From assembly GCA_963693305.1 (NCBI GenBank), contig OY855907.1, positions 37,342,356 through 37,406,355 of the forward strand: a stretch of DNA of 64,000 nt. The letters run 5' to 3'. Under the pieces are notes generated by a model. That model saw only the letters and a list, made by a program, of their open reading frames with translations. It did no database searches and was not told the DNA's origin. Shown here piece after piece: positions 12,475-25,600 of the stretch. The translations under genes were made by a program, and so were the position numbers. Positions within the stretch are counted from its first letter, which is position 1; every line of letters begins with the position of its first letter. The stretch is from Meandrina meandrites. Its lineage: Eukaryota > Cnidaria > Anthozoa > Scleractinia > Meandrinidae.

Positions 12475-15400
12475 CTACGAGTAACTGATTCTGATAAATG
12501 GAGCACGCCAAATCTCATTGGGAATTTCCCTTCGCTCACCGTTTGCCCAAACTATGAACCAACCGGTTCCTCGTGTAAATGTTAAACAACCGTTACGGTA
12601 CGTAGCACTGAATTCATTCTTGCTACTAGACTTTCTAAAAGTCGTCCACTTCTCGTTCCTTACTTGAGCTTGACTAGAAAGCAAGTCCATTACGCTACCA
12701 ACCTTGTTAAAAACACCGCGTCCGTAATACTCAGCCACAACAGAGAAGCCGTCAGCTGCTCTCTCCAGCTGCGAGAGGAACAACAAAAACGTCAGCATGC
12801 CATCAGCAAAACATTTACACAGATCAAAATCCATTTTCACCTGAATCTTCAAATTCAGAGTTACACGTGCAAGTCATAGGAATATAGGATTTGGTCAGCA
12901 ACTGAAACTTCTCATGCCCTGCTATGCATTAAGTCTAATTGCGACCATCTTTAGGTCGGCGTATTTTCTATTAGCGAATCGTAAACGAGGCGCAGCCGAG
13001 TTAAGTTCAATAACAGAAAACGAGGACAAGTTGTGATGAGTTTTATGTTTTGGTAGATACTTTCAAGGAAAGAATTATCAACTGTGTCACGCGCGCACTG
13101 TGGTGTTTTAACGAATAGTGGACGGTAAGAGAACCTATCAGATTCGCAGATTTGCAACAGAGCACGACGAGTGTCAATATTAGTAAAGAAGATTAATATG
13201 ACCCATCAACGTGGGATTTTTTTCTTACTTGGTGATGAAATTGCTCATGGAGATCTTTAGCTTGCTCTTGTTGTCGTATAATGTCGAGAACTTTTCTGCG
13301 ATAGAAGAGAAAACATGTGTATTGTACACAGGGATAAGAGAGAGGTTGGTGGGTGGGGGGCGGCGGCGGGGAACCTATTACATTCTTCCAAGTCGCAGTG
13401 CGATGTTTAATATAGCCGCGTAATTAGGGTAAAAAACCCTGCTGGTTAATATTCACATTCAATTACAAGCTCAACTCACAATATGCATTAACCGGGGTTG
13501 AGGAGGAGGCGGAGGGGGGGGGGGGGGGGGTATCAAAGGTAGGGGATCAGAAGTGCTTCTTAGGCGACTAGTAAACTTCCTGTGATCCAATGCGGCGCTA
13601 CAGAGCCAATCTAAAAGAGAATAACACGCACCTGTTTTCAGGAGCACATATTGGACATTCATTGTCTGTTTCAGCATATCCCTCAAAACAGCTGCGAAGA
13701 AAGGTACCAAACTTAGTTACGAATCATGTCACAATCATGATCACGTGAAATGAACGAGCAGTACGCGTGCTGTACTTACATTTGGTGAAATGAATGTTGA
13801 CACAGGAAATGAACTGCAGGCAGGTCCAAAGGTCGGGAACACACACTGCACTTTGCACCTTGAAATATCTTTGCACTTGTAATAGAGAATTGCGTGACTT
13901 AGAATATAATACAAAGCGCGTGACAAAACAAGGTGTTGCGTGAACAAATCACTGGCAAAACAAATGGTCTTATTTAGATTTTACATGTAAACAAACCAAG
14001 CTAAATTACCATTTAGAGGAATCGGTGAAAGGTATCCTTTTAGGTACATTTCGTCTGTTTCATTTGACTTTATGGCTTTTAGTCCTTGCAAACAACAAGA
14101 CGAACGAACAGACAAACAGGCAGGCAGGCAGCTTTAAATAAAATGTCGCTTTACCAGAAAGACAAATCTACATAAATATTTTTTTAGTCAATGCTTATCT
14201 TGGAGTACAAGCGGCTCCCACCTTGTCTTCAGCTCTTTAATCTGGTTCCTCATTTTGTCGGTTTCCTCCCGATACTGACGAATATAACGCTCATCCTGAA
14301 AAGAAGCAAATGAAAAAAATCAGTTGTACAACACTAAATCTGAATCTGATTTCTTAGTTATTATTAGAAATTTGCTCTCCAAACTTCAATAATCACTGTC
14401 AATCTTCCCTTTTCGGCTATTTATTCTACGTAGCAACGAGATTTTTTGCAAAAGTTTTAAGGAAACCGAGTCAAACGCGAGACGCAAGCTTCACGTTTAA
14501 GTTTGCCGATATTGTAATCCATTTCCATCCTCGCCGTCGTTAATCGTGCTCGTTTCCTAATGGGTTCCTGTCATTTGTCAGGTGCTCTACTACAAAATGC
14601 AACAATTATTTAGTAAATGGTTTGAACACAGGAGTATCAGTAGTTCGTATAGTGTGATCACATCTTTTCACTTGACTCTGAAGATGACTTCCGCACAGAT
14701 TGTCGAAACGTCAGTCACCAACAACAGTTCTTTTAGAACTACTCTAACCCGGACGATCACACTATACGAAACGATTGTTGTTGTGTTTCTTGCTATCTAG
14801 GAATAGTTCAAACTTCTGGAATGATAACAAGGCAAAAAGAAGTCACTCTTTGGAATTTGGCTATTTCTCCTTGGCTATTTCTTCAACACTACGTTAACAC
14901 TAGACCTGATCAAAAAAAGTATAATCCACTTACATTTGCAATGAGTTCGTCTTCCATTTGTAAACGATGGATAATGTAATCCTACAAAAGAAAACACAGC
15001 AAATATTGATAGTTGGAGAATAAAGTAGCCGTGTATACCTGGAGTAATGAAAATTATCACCAAGAGAACTTTTACCTTGACTACAGCTAGTGTTGCTGTG
15101 GAGTTGTGCGCCAGATTTTGTAGCACAAGCAGCGGAGACATCAGGTTCCCGTGATCAATATTTGACTTGCGATTAAGGAAATAATCATCTTATTTACTAA
15201 CACTGTGGTACATTGCGATATTCGAGAAGGAACAAGTTTTCTTTCGCAAACATTGGGCATTGATTCATTGGTATGTAACACTATTTCTCTTAAACTAAAT
15301 ATTCACTAAATCTAATCTAAAACATTGCTTTTCACCAGCAGTACATCGTTGCTGACCTCTTAAAGGGGCTTTGTCCCTGGTTTAAGAGATTTTTGAACAG

Positions 15401-16660
15401 CAAAAATTTATATTTTTGGGGTAGGAAACATAAACATAATGGGCCATTTTTATTAACAATTGCTATATTAGAGCACTGAAACTGTTATGAAGCGTATTTG
15501 GCTGCGGATGGCTTGGATGGAAATGGATTGCAACTTGAAAAATTATGGCTTAACTTTTCAAGTTGTTTCAGAGCGTCTTCAAAAAAAAATATTTATAGCT
15601 TTAGTTTGATTTCTATCCGCAAATTAAGGTCATTTCTTCCTTTACGATAATATTTTTCATGGGTTAAGTTGCCTACAACTAATTTCAGAACAGTTAAGAC
15701 CAAAAACATGCAAAACACCCTTGACGTAGCTCCATTAAAAATAGTCAATTATTCGATCTTACAGCCATTTTTCAGTTCTTCGTGGATTTAGAGACAATCA
15801 TTCCTAAGAGCACACCCCGTGCATGTCTCCTTACAGATGTGATGCCCCATATGATAGAATTCGCAGTATGATAGTCGCAGATGTCCCCACACGATATAGG
15901 TACTCATTTGAATAATGTCCTCTTATCGGTGTTGAAGTAGAAGTCACAGCTTTAAACGATTAATTTTAATTGCATGGCTAAACCTACAAAGTAATTACAT
16001 GTGATCATGAAAGGATATGAGAGAGCACTTCCATAATTTGGGGCTTGCAGTCTGTTTCCCGTCGGGCAAAGTACGAGAGAGCTTGCACCCACAAACTCGC
16101 ATCTAAAGTGCTGTAAATATCAATGAAATGATGCATGAAGACAATTTAGATGCCAAAAGAGGCGCTCAGGCGAAGCAAACTGAAGACATAAAAAAATAAA
16201 CTGCTGACAAATCGTAAGGCTTTAAAAAGCTGACTTACCCATACTTCTTGCATGTGTCAATCACGTGACTGTACTCGTTCTGCTCCATGTGGTAATGAAG
16301 TATCTGTTGGTAACTATTTAGTTAAAAAAAAAACAAAGAGATCAAGAAGCCTGTTGGTCACGCTGCGTTACCCGATTCTGTCACGCTAAAGTAAGAAAAA
16401 CAAGCGTCCAAATGCAGTCCGTAGTCGCCGAATCGCACAATCTTTAAACACGACCTTTAGTTCGAGTAGGACTTTTCAAACCTAGTGTTCATGTTTTCGA
16501 TTATCACATTTTACAAACACCAATCTCGCCATACCGATAACCTGCGTCGCAGCCGGACTTGACACAAAATCCTCGGTATATAACGGCGGTTAAGACAGTC
16601 TACGACGCAGGCTACTTAACAATTAGACCCGTAGCCCGCAAGGGCTACGGGTCTATTGAC

Positions 16661-16694
<34 letters not shown>

Positions 16695-19600
16695 TAGTAT
16701 CACCCAACTAGTCGGACAGAAAAAGCAATTATAAAGATAGCAAATGCAAGTTGAAGAAAGATTTATTTGGGAATAAAACGAAAGAAAGCGTCACGAATTT
16801 CGCTACTCGATGACTATTACTAATAGTCCTCTAGTAGCGTAGCCAATCAAAATGCAGGATTTGAATTAGTCCACTAGTTGGGTGATACTAAATACCGATA
16901 GTCTCCTATATTACTAGTCAGCAACACCTTACAGGGTGGAATGAGGATTGTGGAAACATAACTGGACTGAAATTCGAAAGTCCTACTTCGTTTACTCACA
17001 GTTTAGCCTTTTCATATAGGTACAGGATTCCCGCTTTGAAATGGTGCATCTGCGCCAGTACTAGGGCGTGGTCAATGTCGTACCGTGCCTGAAAACATAT
17101 CAACACAACAATTCACCTTACAATTTTCGACAGAATAAAATAGAGCATCGGCAAACACTTATCCTATTTTTTTTTTTTACCAGCGTGGGGATAAAAACTC
17201 AGAGACTCAAAGGGTAGTGCAGAATGCAATGGCACCGATCAATTGACAGATGATTGTTTTAAGACTTTTAGCAAGCCTGCAAAGCACTTCCTGCATAGCA
17301 CAGAGGGGGTGAGCAGACCCTGGGAGCCATCAAATGTTTGACCTGGGGCAAGGAGCCTCACCGTTTTGCTGCTTGGCGCCCTAAAAATTAGTCTGCTGCA
17401 GAGCCTTGAGCCCTGAAAACATTTGCCACAGAGCCCTGGGCTCTGGCTCTTGGTGTGTAGTGGAGCACTGGAATCATAAACCCATTTGGGACCCTGCCGT
17501 CTGTTTTTATTTATTTTAACCTCTCTTTTTAGCGCAACGTGACTTTTTAAATCATTCAGCGTACCTCCACATTTTTCAGCAAATCAAGCGCTTTACGCTC
17601 ATGTTCGACTTGTGCCTGTAAAAGATAGAAATCAAGTCGGAATAATCGAAGTAATAAAATTATTTAATATGACGAACTAATCCATTCGCAACAAAGTTGT
17701 ACCCCAAAGCAGAATGGAACCCCTTTTCAAGATGTCACAAGATTTTTTACGAGTTCTGGCCAGATTTTACTTTTTCGCTCTTTTCTTGTTCGAGGGATTA
17801 CAGTCTATCCTTTGACTCGATAACACAAGACATTAGTGAATGCGTGACATATGTTATAGCGTGACAACACATCACGGCAATTCCAAAGTCTTCTGGTGAA
17901 CTTAAAACTTCTGGTAAAAAAAAGAACTGTGATTACGTGACATACTGCTATTACGTGACAACTCGTACTCGTCACGTACCTCAACATTCTTTTGGCGAGC
18001 GGCGTCGTTAAGGTAAAGTTCAAGAAGCGTGTTGTACACAAGGTTGGATGAATGAGGCTGTACCTATAACATCAAGATACACAGGGACAGGTAAGACTCT
18101 AACATGCAAGAAGCGTTGCGTGACTTCCCCTTACAAGCGTAACGCAACACAACAAACCACTTTGGCAGTGGTGTGTTACCTGCACCATGTGCTCCAGGAA
18201 CTCGATTAACTTGGCCTTTTGATGAACAAAGATGTGAATGAACTCTTCTGCACGAGCTTTGAGAATCTTCCGCTCCACATCAGAAGCGGGATCTGAAATA
18301 CGTACATAAATTATGTTAGCATAATTAAATCATGATATGATACTTACAAAGTTGTCGCAACAATGTTACCTCGTTTGCCGGAGCCTTCCTGAAACTGACG
18401 TTTGACTCAAACAAAGTGGTAATAACAAGAAAATTGAACAAAGAAAAGACTCCCCCTACACCCAACCCGATATCCTCGAAGTTTGAACTTGTCGTAGTTC
18501 TCTCTATTCATCTCTAAGTGATCCACTTATGAACGAATTTGGCGATTGCTTGTCAAGAGCCAACATCTGTCAAGTTGCCGTAACAAGCTGTTAGTGTCAT
18601 TTTAAATACTGCTTGGTAAAGAGAGGCACTGTGAGAGCTAAGTATCTTGCCTTAGAACACAACGTAGTAACCCAAACCAGCGATAAACCCAGACATATCG
18701 ATCTGGAGTCTAACGCACTTACAATAAGCATTGTTATATAGCTGGAATTTTTTCCCCAACAGTGCGCGCTCTCATTGGTTACTTCGAGGTCACATGACAT
18801 CTAACAATGAAACTGTTTCCCGCCAAAAATCTCTGAGCGGTCCACATTGCAAAATGTATGACGTCAGAGGGTAACAGTGCACTGTTACCCGCGAATGTCG
18901 ACAGACGACCGCCGTTGCACGTGAAGTCTTCGTTGGCTATATAACAAATCACTTAATGACTGGTCCCGAGGGAAACAGTTAATTTTGTTTCCCGAGGCGG
19001 ATTTAAAGCTGCTTTTCTTATTTCTGAAAATAGCGCAGAATGCCAAGTTCTGCCGCAATGCCAGTAACTGCTACAAAACCAAAACTCGTGCACCAAGGAA
19101 ACAAATAATGAAAAAATGAATGAACGAGTTAACAACGTGATAACAAAATGTGATGTCATAGAACAATAGATGTGATACAGATGAAATGCTACATCTTGGT
19201 AATAGACTGTAAAGCAGTGCCTTTGTGTTAATTAAACAAGTTAATTAGTGTGCCCAGAACTGGTAGTATCCAACCGACGAGGCCTCCAGTCTGTATAGCC
19301 GAATTTCGCAGACCTTTGAGTCATGGCCGCAGGAGCGATTTTGCAAAGGAATGTGACATTTCCGTAATTCTACCAACTGAATTTGTCACGGGTGACACGG
19401 GATTCATTTTACCCGCGTGCGCAGTCGAGCAATTTACATACGTAGCTAAAAAGGTCTATTTAAGTTTATGATCATCTTAAGCTCTACGCAAGCTGCACTG
19501 TTTTACAATCTGTCGTGACCTTAGATGTAACGTACAGGGCAGCATGAAGCATAGCGCGATGTAAAATGAAGCATAACGTGACGTAACATGAAGCATAGCG

Positions 19601-22600
19601 TGATTTAAAATGAAGCATAGCGTGACATAACAGCGTGATCAATGTAAAATGAAGCATAGCGTGACGTAAAATGAAGCAAAGCGTGACGTAAAATGAAGCA
19701 TGGCGTGATGTAAAATGAAGCATAGCGTGACGTAACATGAAGCATAGCATGATGTTAAATGAAGCCTGGGTGTGAATGGATTTGCTGTAGCTTACCGAGA
19801 ACGCTTGCCAAGGACTGAAAAACCCCGACACTGACTGGTGAAACGGAACCAGAGACTGTGCCTATAGAGCAACATATTTTCCTTACTGACTTTTATACAA
19901 ACAACGTAGTTTATCTTGGAGAAACTGGATTTTGATCAACAATTTTTCCTGAGATGTTAAAAGCCAAATTCCCTTGAATCGCGTTTTGTGATTAATAATT
20001 TCAATAGAATGTGATCTAATCTTGAAAACGTGGGCCTCGAGTTTTCAAGTATTCTAATCCATTTTCATCCTCCCCATCGTTATTCATCCTCACTTCGTAA
20101 TGGATTCTTCCCGTTTGTCAAGTGCCGTACTACAAACCGAAACCATTGTTGTCCAAGTTGTGATCATCGAGATTATTGTTTTAGACCCAAAATCGTGCGA
20201 AAAAACTTTTCTTGCACACAAAAGAGGCAGCATCAAAATGATGTGTTTACAAAGCCAAAATGATACTTTCTGAGCACTATTGTGTCCATAAAGTTCAGTT
20301 ATGTTCTTCGTGTCAAACAAAGTAATAACAATATCAAAGGATTTCAACACAAAGCAGAAAAGAACGCAAGTAAAGACTTGTAGAACTCACGATCAATTCC
20401 TTGCGGTCTGTAATCCGTGCACAACACTTTGAGTAACTTTGTTGCCTCGTCAGGAACAGCATTCACCAGACTCTTACCATACTTTTTCATGTTTCCTTCG
20501 GCCTTGAACGAAATAATGTAGAGCTTACAATCTATATTCTAATAACTTTCCAAAGTTATTACAAAATACGTTCTCTGTTGGTCGAGCTCTTAAATAATTT
20601 GTTGTTGAATCTCGTGCAACATACTCCAGCCAATCGTATTAAAGTTGCATTCCTCTCCACCAATCAGGTGCAGAAGCCAACAAAATGGTGATTTGATTGA
20701 CAAGATTTTTCCCGCCGTTTGTACAAGCTGCATGAACTTTTCTGTTTGCTTTTTCTAAATAAATACAGTCACAAAAGTATCAGCTATTAATTTATATCTC
20801 AACTATACCTCATAAAAGTCTAGTTTTCCAATGTAGGACAAAGCCCTTTGGTAATCTTTGAGATCTTCCAGCTGAATCTTCAAGTATCTGAGAGAAAAAT
20901 TCATTTAAAGGTTAGTAGGACTGAACAATTCCTCAATCCTTTAGGAAACAGCATTTTTGTCCGGCAGGCAAACATGTCAAAATTCGTAATGTTTGTATGG
21001 GAATCCCAAGGTCAAAATTTACAATTAGAATATAATTTTTTGGCGTCTTGCGTCACGGAATCTTTATATATTAGCTACAAAAGATCTGAGCTACACAAGG
21101 GTTAGCCAGTAATTGATTTGGCCACAGCCCGCAAAATCACTGTAAAGGGCTTACTGGAGAAGTGACGAGACACTAAACCAGTCAAAATTGTGATGTGAAA
21201 AGGATGCCGAATGTTTTGAGGAACGGTATGCTATTAGTAGAGACTTGGTTAGTTTTCTTTTGATATGACTAAATAAAAGGCATTTTTTGATGCAGTGTGC
21301 AGTACTTACAAGTCATGCTGGTCATATTTCTCTGCTAAATACACTGCATGCTTGAAGTACCCTGCCTGGCGACACACCTGCAATTTAAGAGATAATAGTT
21401 AAACACAAGAACTCAAAACAACGACTATGCTTTAAGTACTATAACATCAAATCACCAATTTTAGCATGGAGACAGTGTAGCCGAGTGATTGAAGTTCTTG
21501 AAAGCTCTCCACCATCCTCAACCTAAGTCCCAAAGACTCGAGGAATTCAATTTTATATAGCTGTTAATCTGATTTAAATGTCTGGAACAACGTCGTCACA
21601 TTACAACTTAACCTCTAAGCAGAATTTGATAGAGCGATTTTACATCGAGTGTCGTGAAACCAAAACAAAAGTATCACTGGGCAAATCAAAACAGACACAG
21701 ACAATCCAGTGAACCAATCAACGCTTGAAGAAGCAAATACATGTAGCCAGTGTAAAGCGCGGGAAAACGTGCGCGAGCGAGTCACAATTGGTTTTGGTTT
21801 TACCTCTGATTGGTTGAGAAAGTGACGCGAGTTTTTTTTTTACGCCAACCCTGAAACAAAGTTAAATAAAACCAAACATGAATAACTATAAATTTCAGAG
21901 GAAATCTACCTTGATTGCAGTTTCAACATCAAAGTTTAATTCTCTATCAGTCTGAAAGAAAAAATAAAACAACAAACTATTACTATTGAAACATAAAGCA
22001 CCAACCCTTTAACCATTTACTTCCCAAGAGCAATCAAAATGAAATTTCTCCTTACAATATCAATAAACAATCAAACAGATTGGTGATGAGAATAGAGAAA
22101 CTCATCAACTGATGTAAAACCAAATTCTCAGAACTAACATTAAAAGAAATGTATGGGAATCTATAAGAAGAATTTGTACTTTGATCTCAAGTATCATACC
22201 ATGATAAACTCGTCCAGCATAGAGACATCTTTGAGCTTGGTGTAACAGTTCAGAAGCAGAGTGGTATGATCGGTGTTGGCAAGTCCCTGTTTGTGGAGAG
22301 CCTAGCAAGAGACAGCAAAAGAAATAAACAGTATGCTTATAATCATCATCATTATCATCATCTTCAGTATTTACCCAAGGTTTACTCCCCAGGGAGGATG
22401 TAGTTCCCATATGAAAGCAATGGCGACGCTTGTTGTCTCGCTTAGAGGTGTTAATTATGGCTTTTGGTCTCACTCAGGCTGTTCAGAAAGAAAGCCAATA
22501 TCTTAAGCTATCAAGCTCTTGTTTACAGTTGCATGTGAAAAAATATAAAGCGCTGCCATATTGTGTTTGGCAGTCTAAATTGACTGCCAATTTAGTTTTG

Positions 22601-25600
22601 TCTCTAAAATAACCATCACTACTTTTTAGATGTTTAAGCATCTAAACATTGTTTGGTCAAAAGAAGACCATGTCAGGGGTTTCAATTGTGCTTCATTTTA
22701 CGCAAATCATCAACTCATCAATGATTGATGCAAAAAGAATTGCAACAAAAAATAATTACAAAAGAGGATATCAGGGTGATTTTTGTACTAACCTGAAGAT
22801 ATGCTGTAAGGTTGTGTATTCTTTGAGCATCCAAGAACTTCAAACAACAACAAATAATAAACATTACATGTATTTATTAATTGGAAACACTTTTGCTATA
22901 TAATGCATTTTCAATTCTATCATATAATTCTATCATAATGATACAATGATTTTGAGAAGCTCAGAAAGTCGCAAACATACCAAGATTATGTAGGAATCAA
23001 ACAGTGCTAAATATTGTCTGTAATGACCAGGACAGTAGCCGATTTCTGGAGCCTCCCAATAACTCCTAACAAATCTCATTTCCCTCAAAATTGCTTTACT
23101 CACTCAAACACTGCTGCAGATTAACCCCACAGGTATCAAACCCCTGAATTCTCCAATCGGTTTTTGTTCCCACCGGAGGTTTGAGAGGTTGGGATATCAC
23201 ATTGCATACACAGTGCACAGTACCTTGCGAATGACGTAAGAAGGTTCCAGGTGTCCAATAGTTTTAATATACTGTTTTATTGCTCCATCATGATCGCCTT
23301 TGCTGAGTAGAAATCATTAATTATTAACAATAATTAGACTACAGGAAGTTAAAGGCGTAGGCATCACAATATTAGAGGTATAACCAAGTTGACAATCACT
23401 CAAAGAAAATGAAAACGTTTCAGTTATCACTACTCTAGTTGGGAGAATTTTGTTAAAAGATCAAAGCGATATCCCTTTGATGATCATTTTATTGATTCTC
23501 ATAACCTATCATTACCTAAATACAGCTGTCGCAATCTTTCATGTTTTAAGGGAAATACCGATAATAATGCTATTTAATTTATTTTTTTGAAATGTATCTT
23601 AATAATCAGACAAGTTAATAGCAAAAGTCTGGAAATGCCAGCGACAACACAGTAAGCAAATACTTAAATTAACATAAGTTATACTTATTAGTTATAAGAT
23701 TTGTTACCTGTACAAGTGATCTCCATATTGTGTGAATATGTCAATCAAACCATCGGAATAATGCTGACTCTTTGCCAAACTTGACAGAGAAAGAAAAAGT
23801 ATGAAAAGAAACCCAAGAACTACATGTAAATTGTTGACAGTCAGTATACAGTCTGAGTCATATTATTTTCTTCATTGAATTATAAAAAATGTTATTAAAT
23901 AAATATTGTTAGTATAATCCAGCGAGTACAAACAAAAGATAATTGGCAAGCAAAATAAAGTGGAACCCCTGTTGACTGGCCACCCTCAGGGAGATGGTAA
24001 GTGGAGTTATGGCGAGAAATTAGCATAAGGTGCCGAAGAATCTTTTCTTTATTGCCAGAAAATTAAAAGACTGTCCCTTAACATGGTGACAATGGAATTA
24101 CATGGAGATGATAAAATGTAAGCATGTGTTTAAATGTTTTATTTTCTTATCAGTTGTCACCTTTGTAGTTCGGATTCTTTACCTGTCATAAGCTTTTTGA
24201 AAACAAGGCCGTAACCATGTTTTTGGTGGCTGCAACATGTATACTGTAAAATTCCGGTTATAAGCCCTGGGCTTATACAACTTCGTAGGGGTTTTTGGGT
24301 GGGCTTATAAACGGAGGGGTTTATATCAGGGGGGGGAGGGGGGGGCTTATAAGCAGAATAAAAAAAGTTTCAAAACAAGCAACTGCAGTGTTGAAAAGTC
24401 ATAATAAAGCAACATTTGGCCCTGTTCAGTATTGTCATCCAGCAGGGGGGGGGGGGGGGGGGGGGGGCTTAAAAAGGGGGGCTTACAAGGGGGGAAATAA
24501 GAAATTTCATTTTCACAAGTACACTATACCTGATTGCCATTGCGTAGAGATTTTTCTTGAAAAGAATTTCTAATTTTGTTTGTGTGTCCTTCTCTTCCAA
24601 CTGAAAAATCTGAAATTGAAAAATTGATTTGTGGTGGCTGGACAATGATTGACATAATTGGAAATGAGCTAAAACACTGCTGTTACAGATGTATTTCTCC
24701 TTCCATCTTTCTCTTTCTTTTTTGCTACATAGCAATAGAAAGTTACTCATTGCATCTATTTGGATGTGTTACCAAGTGTGAGGTAAAGCTTGTTCCATGC
24801 TGTACGAGAAACTGAAATATCACAAGAAAAATGGTGACAAAACAACATCCAAATAATAAAATTTAAATTACCTTATTTTCCATTGTGATAACAAATAAGC
24901 TGCCCCATTCACATATTACATCAACTACACCCTGGAAAGTCCCTGTAAAAGCTGCAAAAAGAAATCAGTTTGTTTGGCTTGTGATAAATTTACACTAATA
25001 TTATTTAAATGCCTCAGATAGTACAGTCTAACACTGTAACTGGTCAACTTTACAGGCCACATTATTAATATAACATGACCCCTTCTCAAAGATTTGACTT
25101 GAAAGGTTTTGAATCCTTTTCTTCAAAGTGAGTTATATACATGTAATATTGTAAAGGCAAAGGCTATTTATTTTAAATCATTGAAGCTCCCTTAGGGGAC
25201 CCCTTGATCTCAAGACTACTCTGACCCTTAACTGCACTTCAACTCTTACCAAACCCAAATTCATAATTAGCAAATCAGAAGCCTCAAATTCTGTCCTGAT
25301 TCCCCGCGATAACAAGTCACTGGCCTGACATTGCTATCTTTTTGGCCTGGTTTAGGTATTCTTAATACCCAACGGTACCTTTTTGTTACGCCTTGCAGGC
25401 ATCTCAGGCTGCTTTGGTCTCACCATGGGTGTTAACAAACCCTGGCTTGCTAAATTCAACTGATAAGTGCCAGCAAAGGGAACCAAATAGGTACAATTAT
25501 TAAAAGTTGTAAAAACACTACATGTAAACCTTACAAAACGCTTCTTTTAAACAAATATTACTGCTTCACTCTTACCAATAAATTTATTTTGAATATCATA

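Larger units (their letters stand above)
12475..14981 (-). other. VPS11: VPS11 exons 31-36: coiled coil, RING-H2 and C-terminus
   Basis: Exons in transcript order: 14934-14981, 14222-14295, 13780-13875, 13632-13691, 13229-13295, 12475-12768. A charged helix (HRLQMEDELIAN, then RYIRQYREETDKMRNQIKEL) leads into a RING-H2 finger at about residues 806-844. Its eight zinc ligands are all present: C806, C809, C822, H824, H827, C830, C841, C844. DLHEQFHHQLERAADGFSVV and YYGRGVFNK follow. Exon 36 then reads open to a TAG at 12475-12477, adding a serine-, arginine- and threonine-rich tail with no family resemblance that I can see. Confidence 0.88.
15076..23779 (-). other. VPS11: VPS11 exons 16-30: clathrin-repeat alpha-solenoid
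   Basis: Exons in transcript order: 23708-23779, 23224-23302, 22793-22837, 22200-22301, 21910-21951, 21310-21377, 20809-20887, 20391-20502, 18180-18292, 17980-18063, 17565-17615, 17000-17088, 16239-16313, 16019-16110, 15076-15161. They encode about residues 360-756, the clathrin-heavy-chain-repeat solenoid. Landmarks: SDGLIDIFTQYGDHLY, HLEPSYVIRKFLDAQRIHNL, ELNFDVETAIKVCRQAGY, LKIQLEDLKDYQRALSYIG, EEFIHIFVHQKAKLIEFLE, VYNTLLELYLN, ALVLAQMHHFKAGILYLYE, and DASLWVQALSYFARRETDC. Exon 29 starts at an AG that precedes CACTTTAG; the nearer TAG acceptor would break the frame. Confidence 0.9.

Noticed and set aside
15165..15167. AAG as 3' splice site of VPS11 intron 29
   Set aside because: Gives an immediate in-frame stop after the exon 29 phase and breaks the conserved HI spacing.
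19484..19831. 115-codon minus-strand frame with MLHF repeats; also considered as a CRISPR-like array
   Set aside because: It is a 22-bp degenerate minisatellite with no spacers, in a VPS11 intron.
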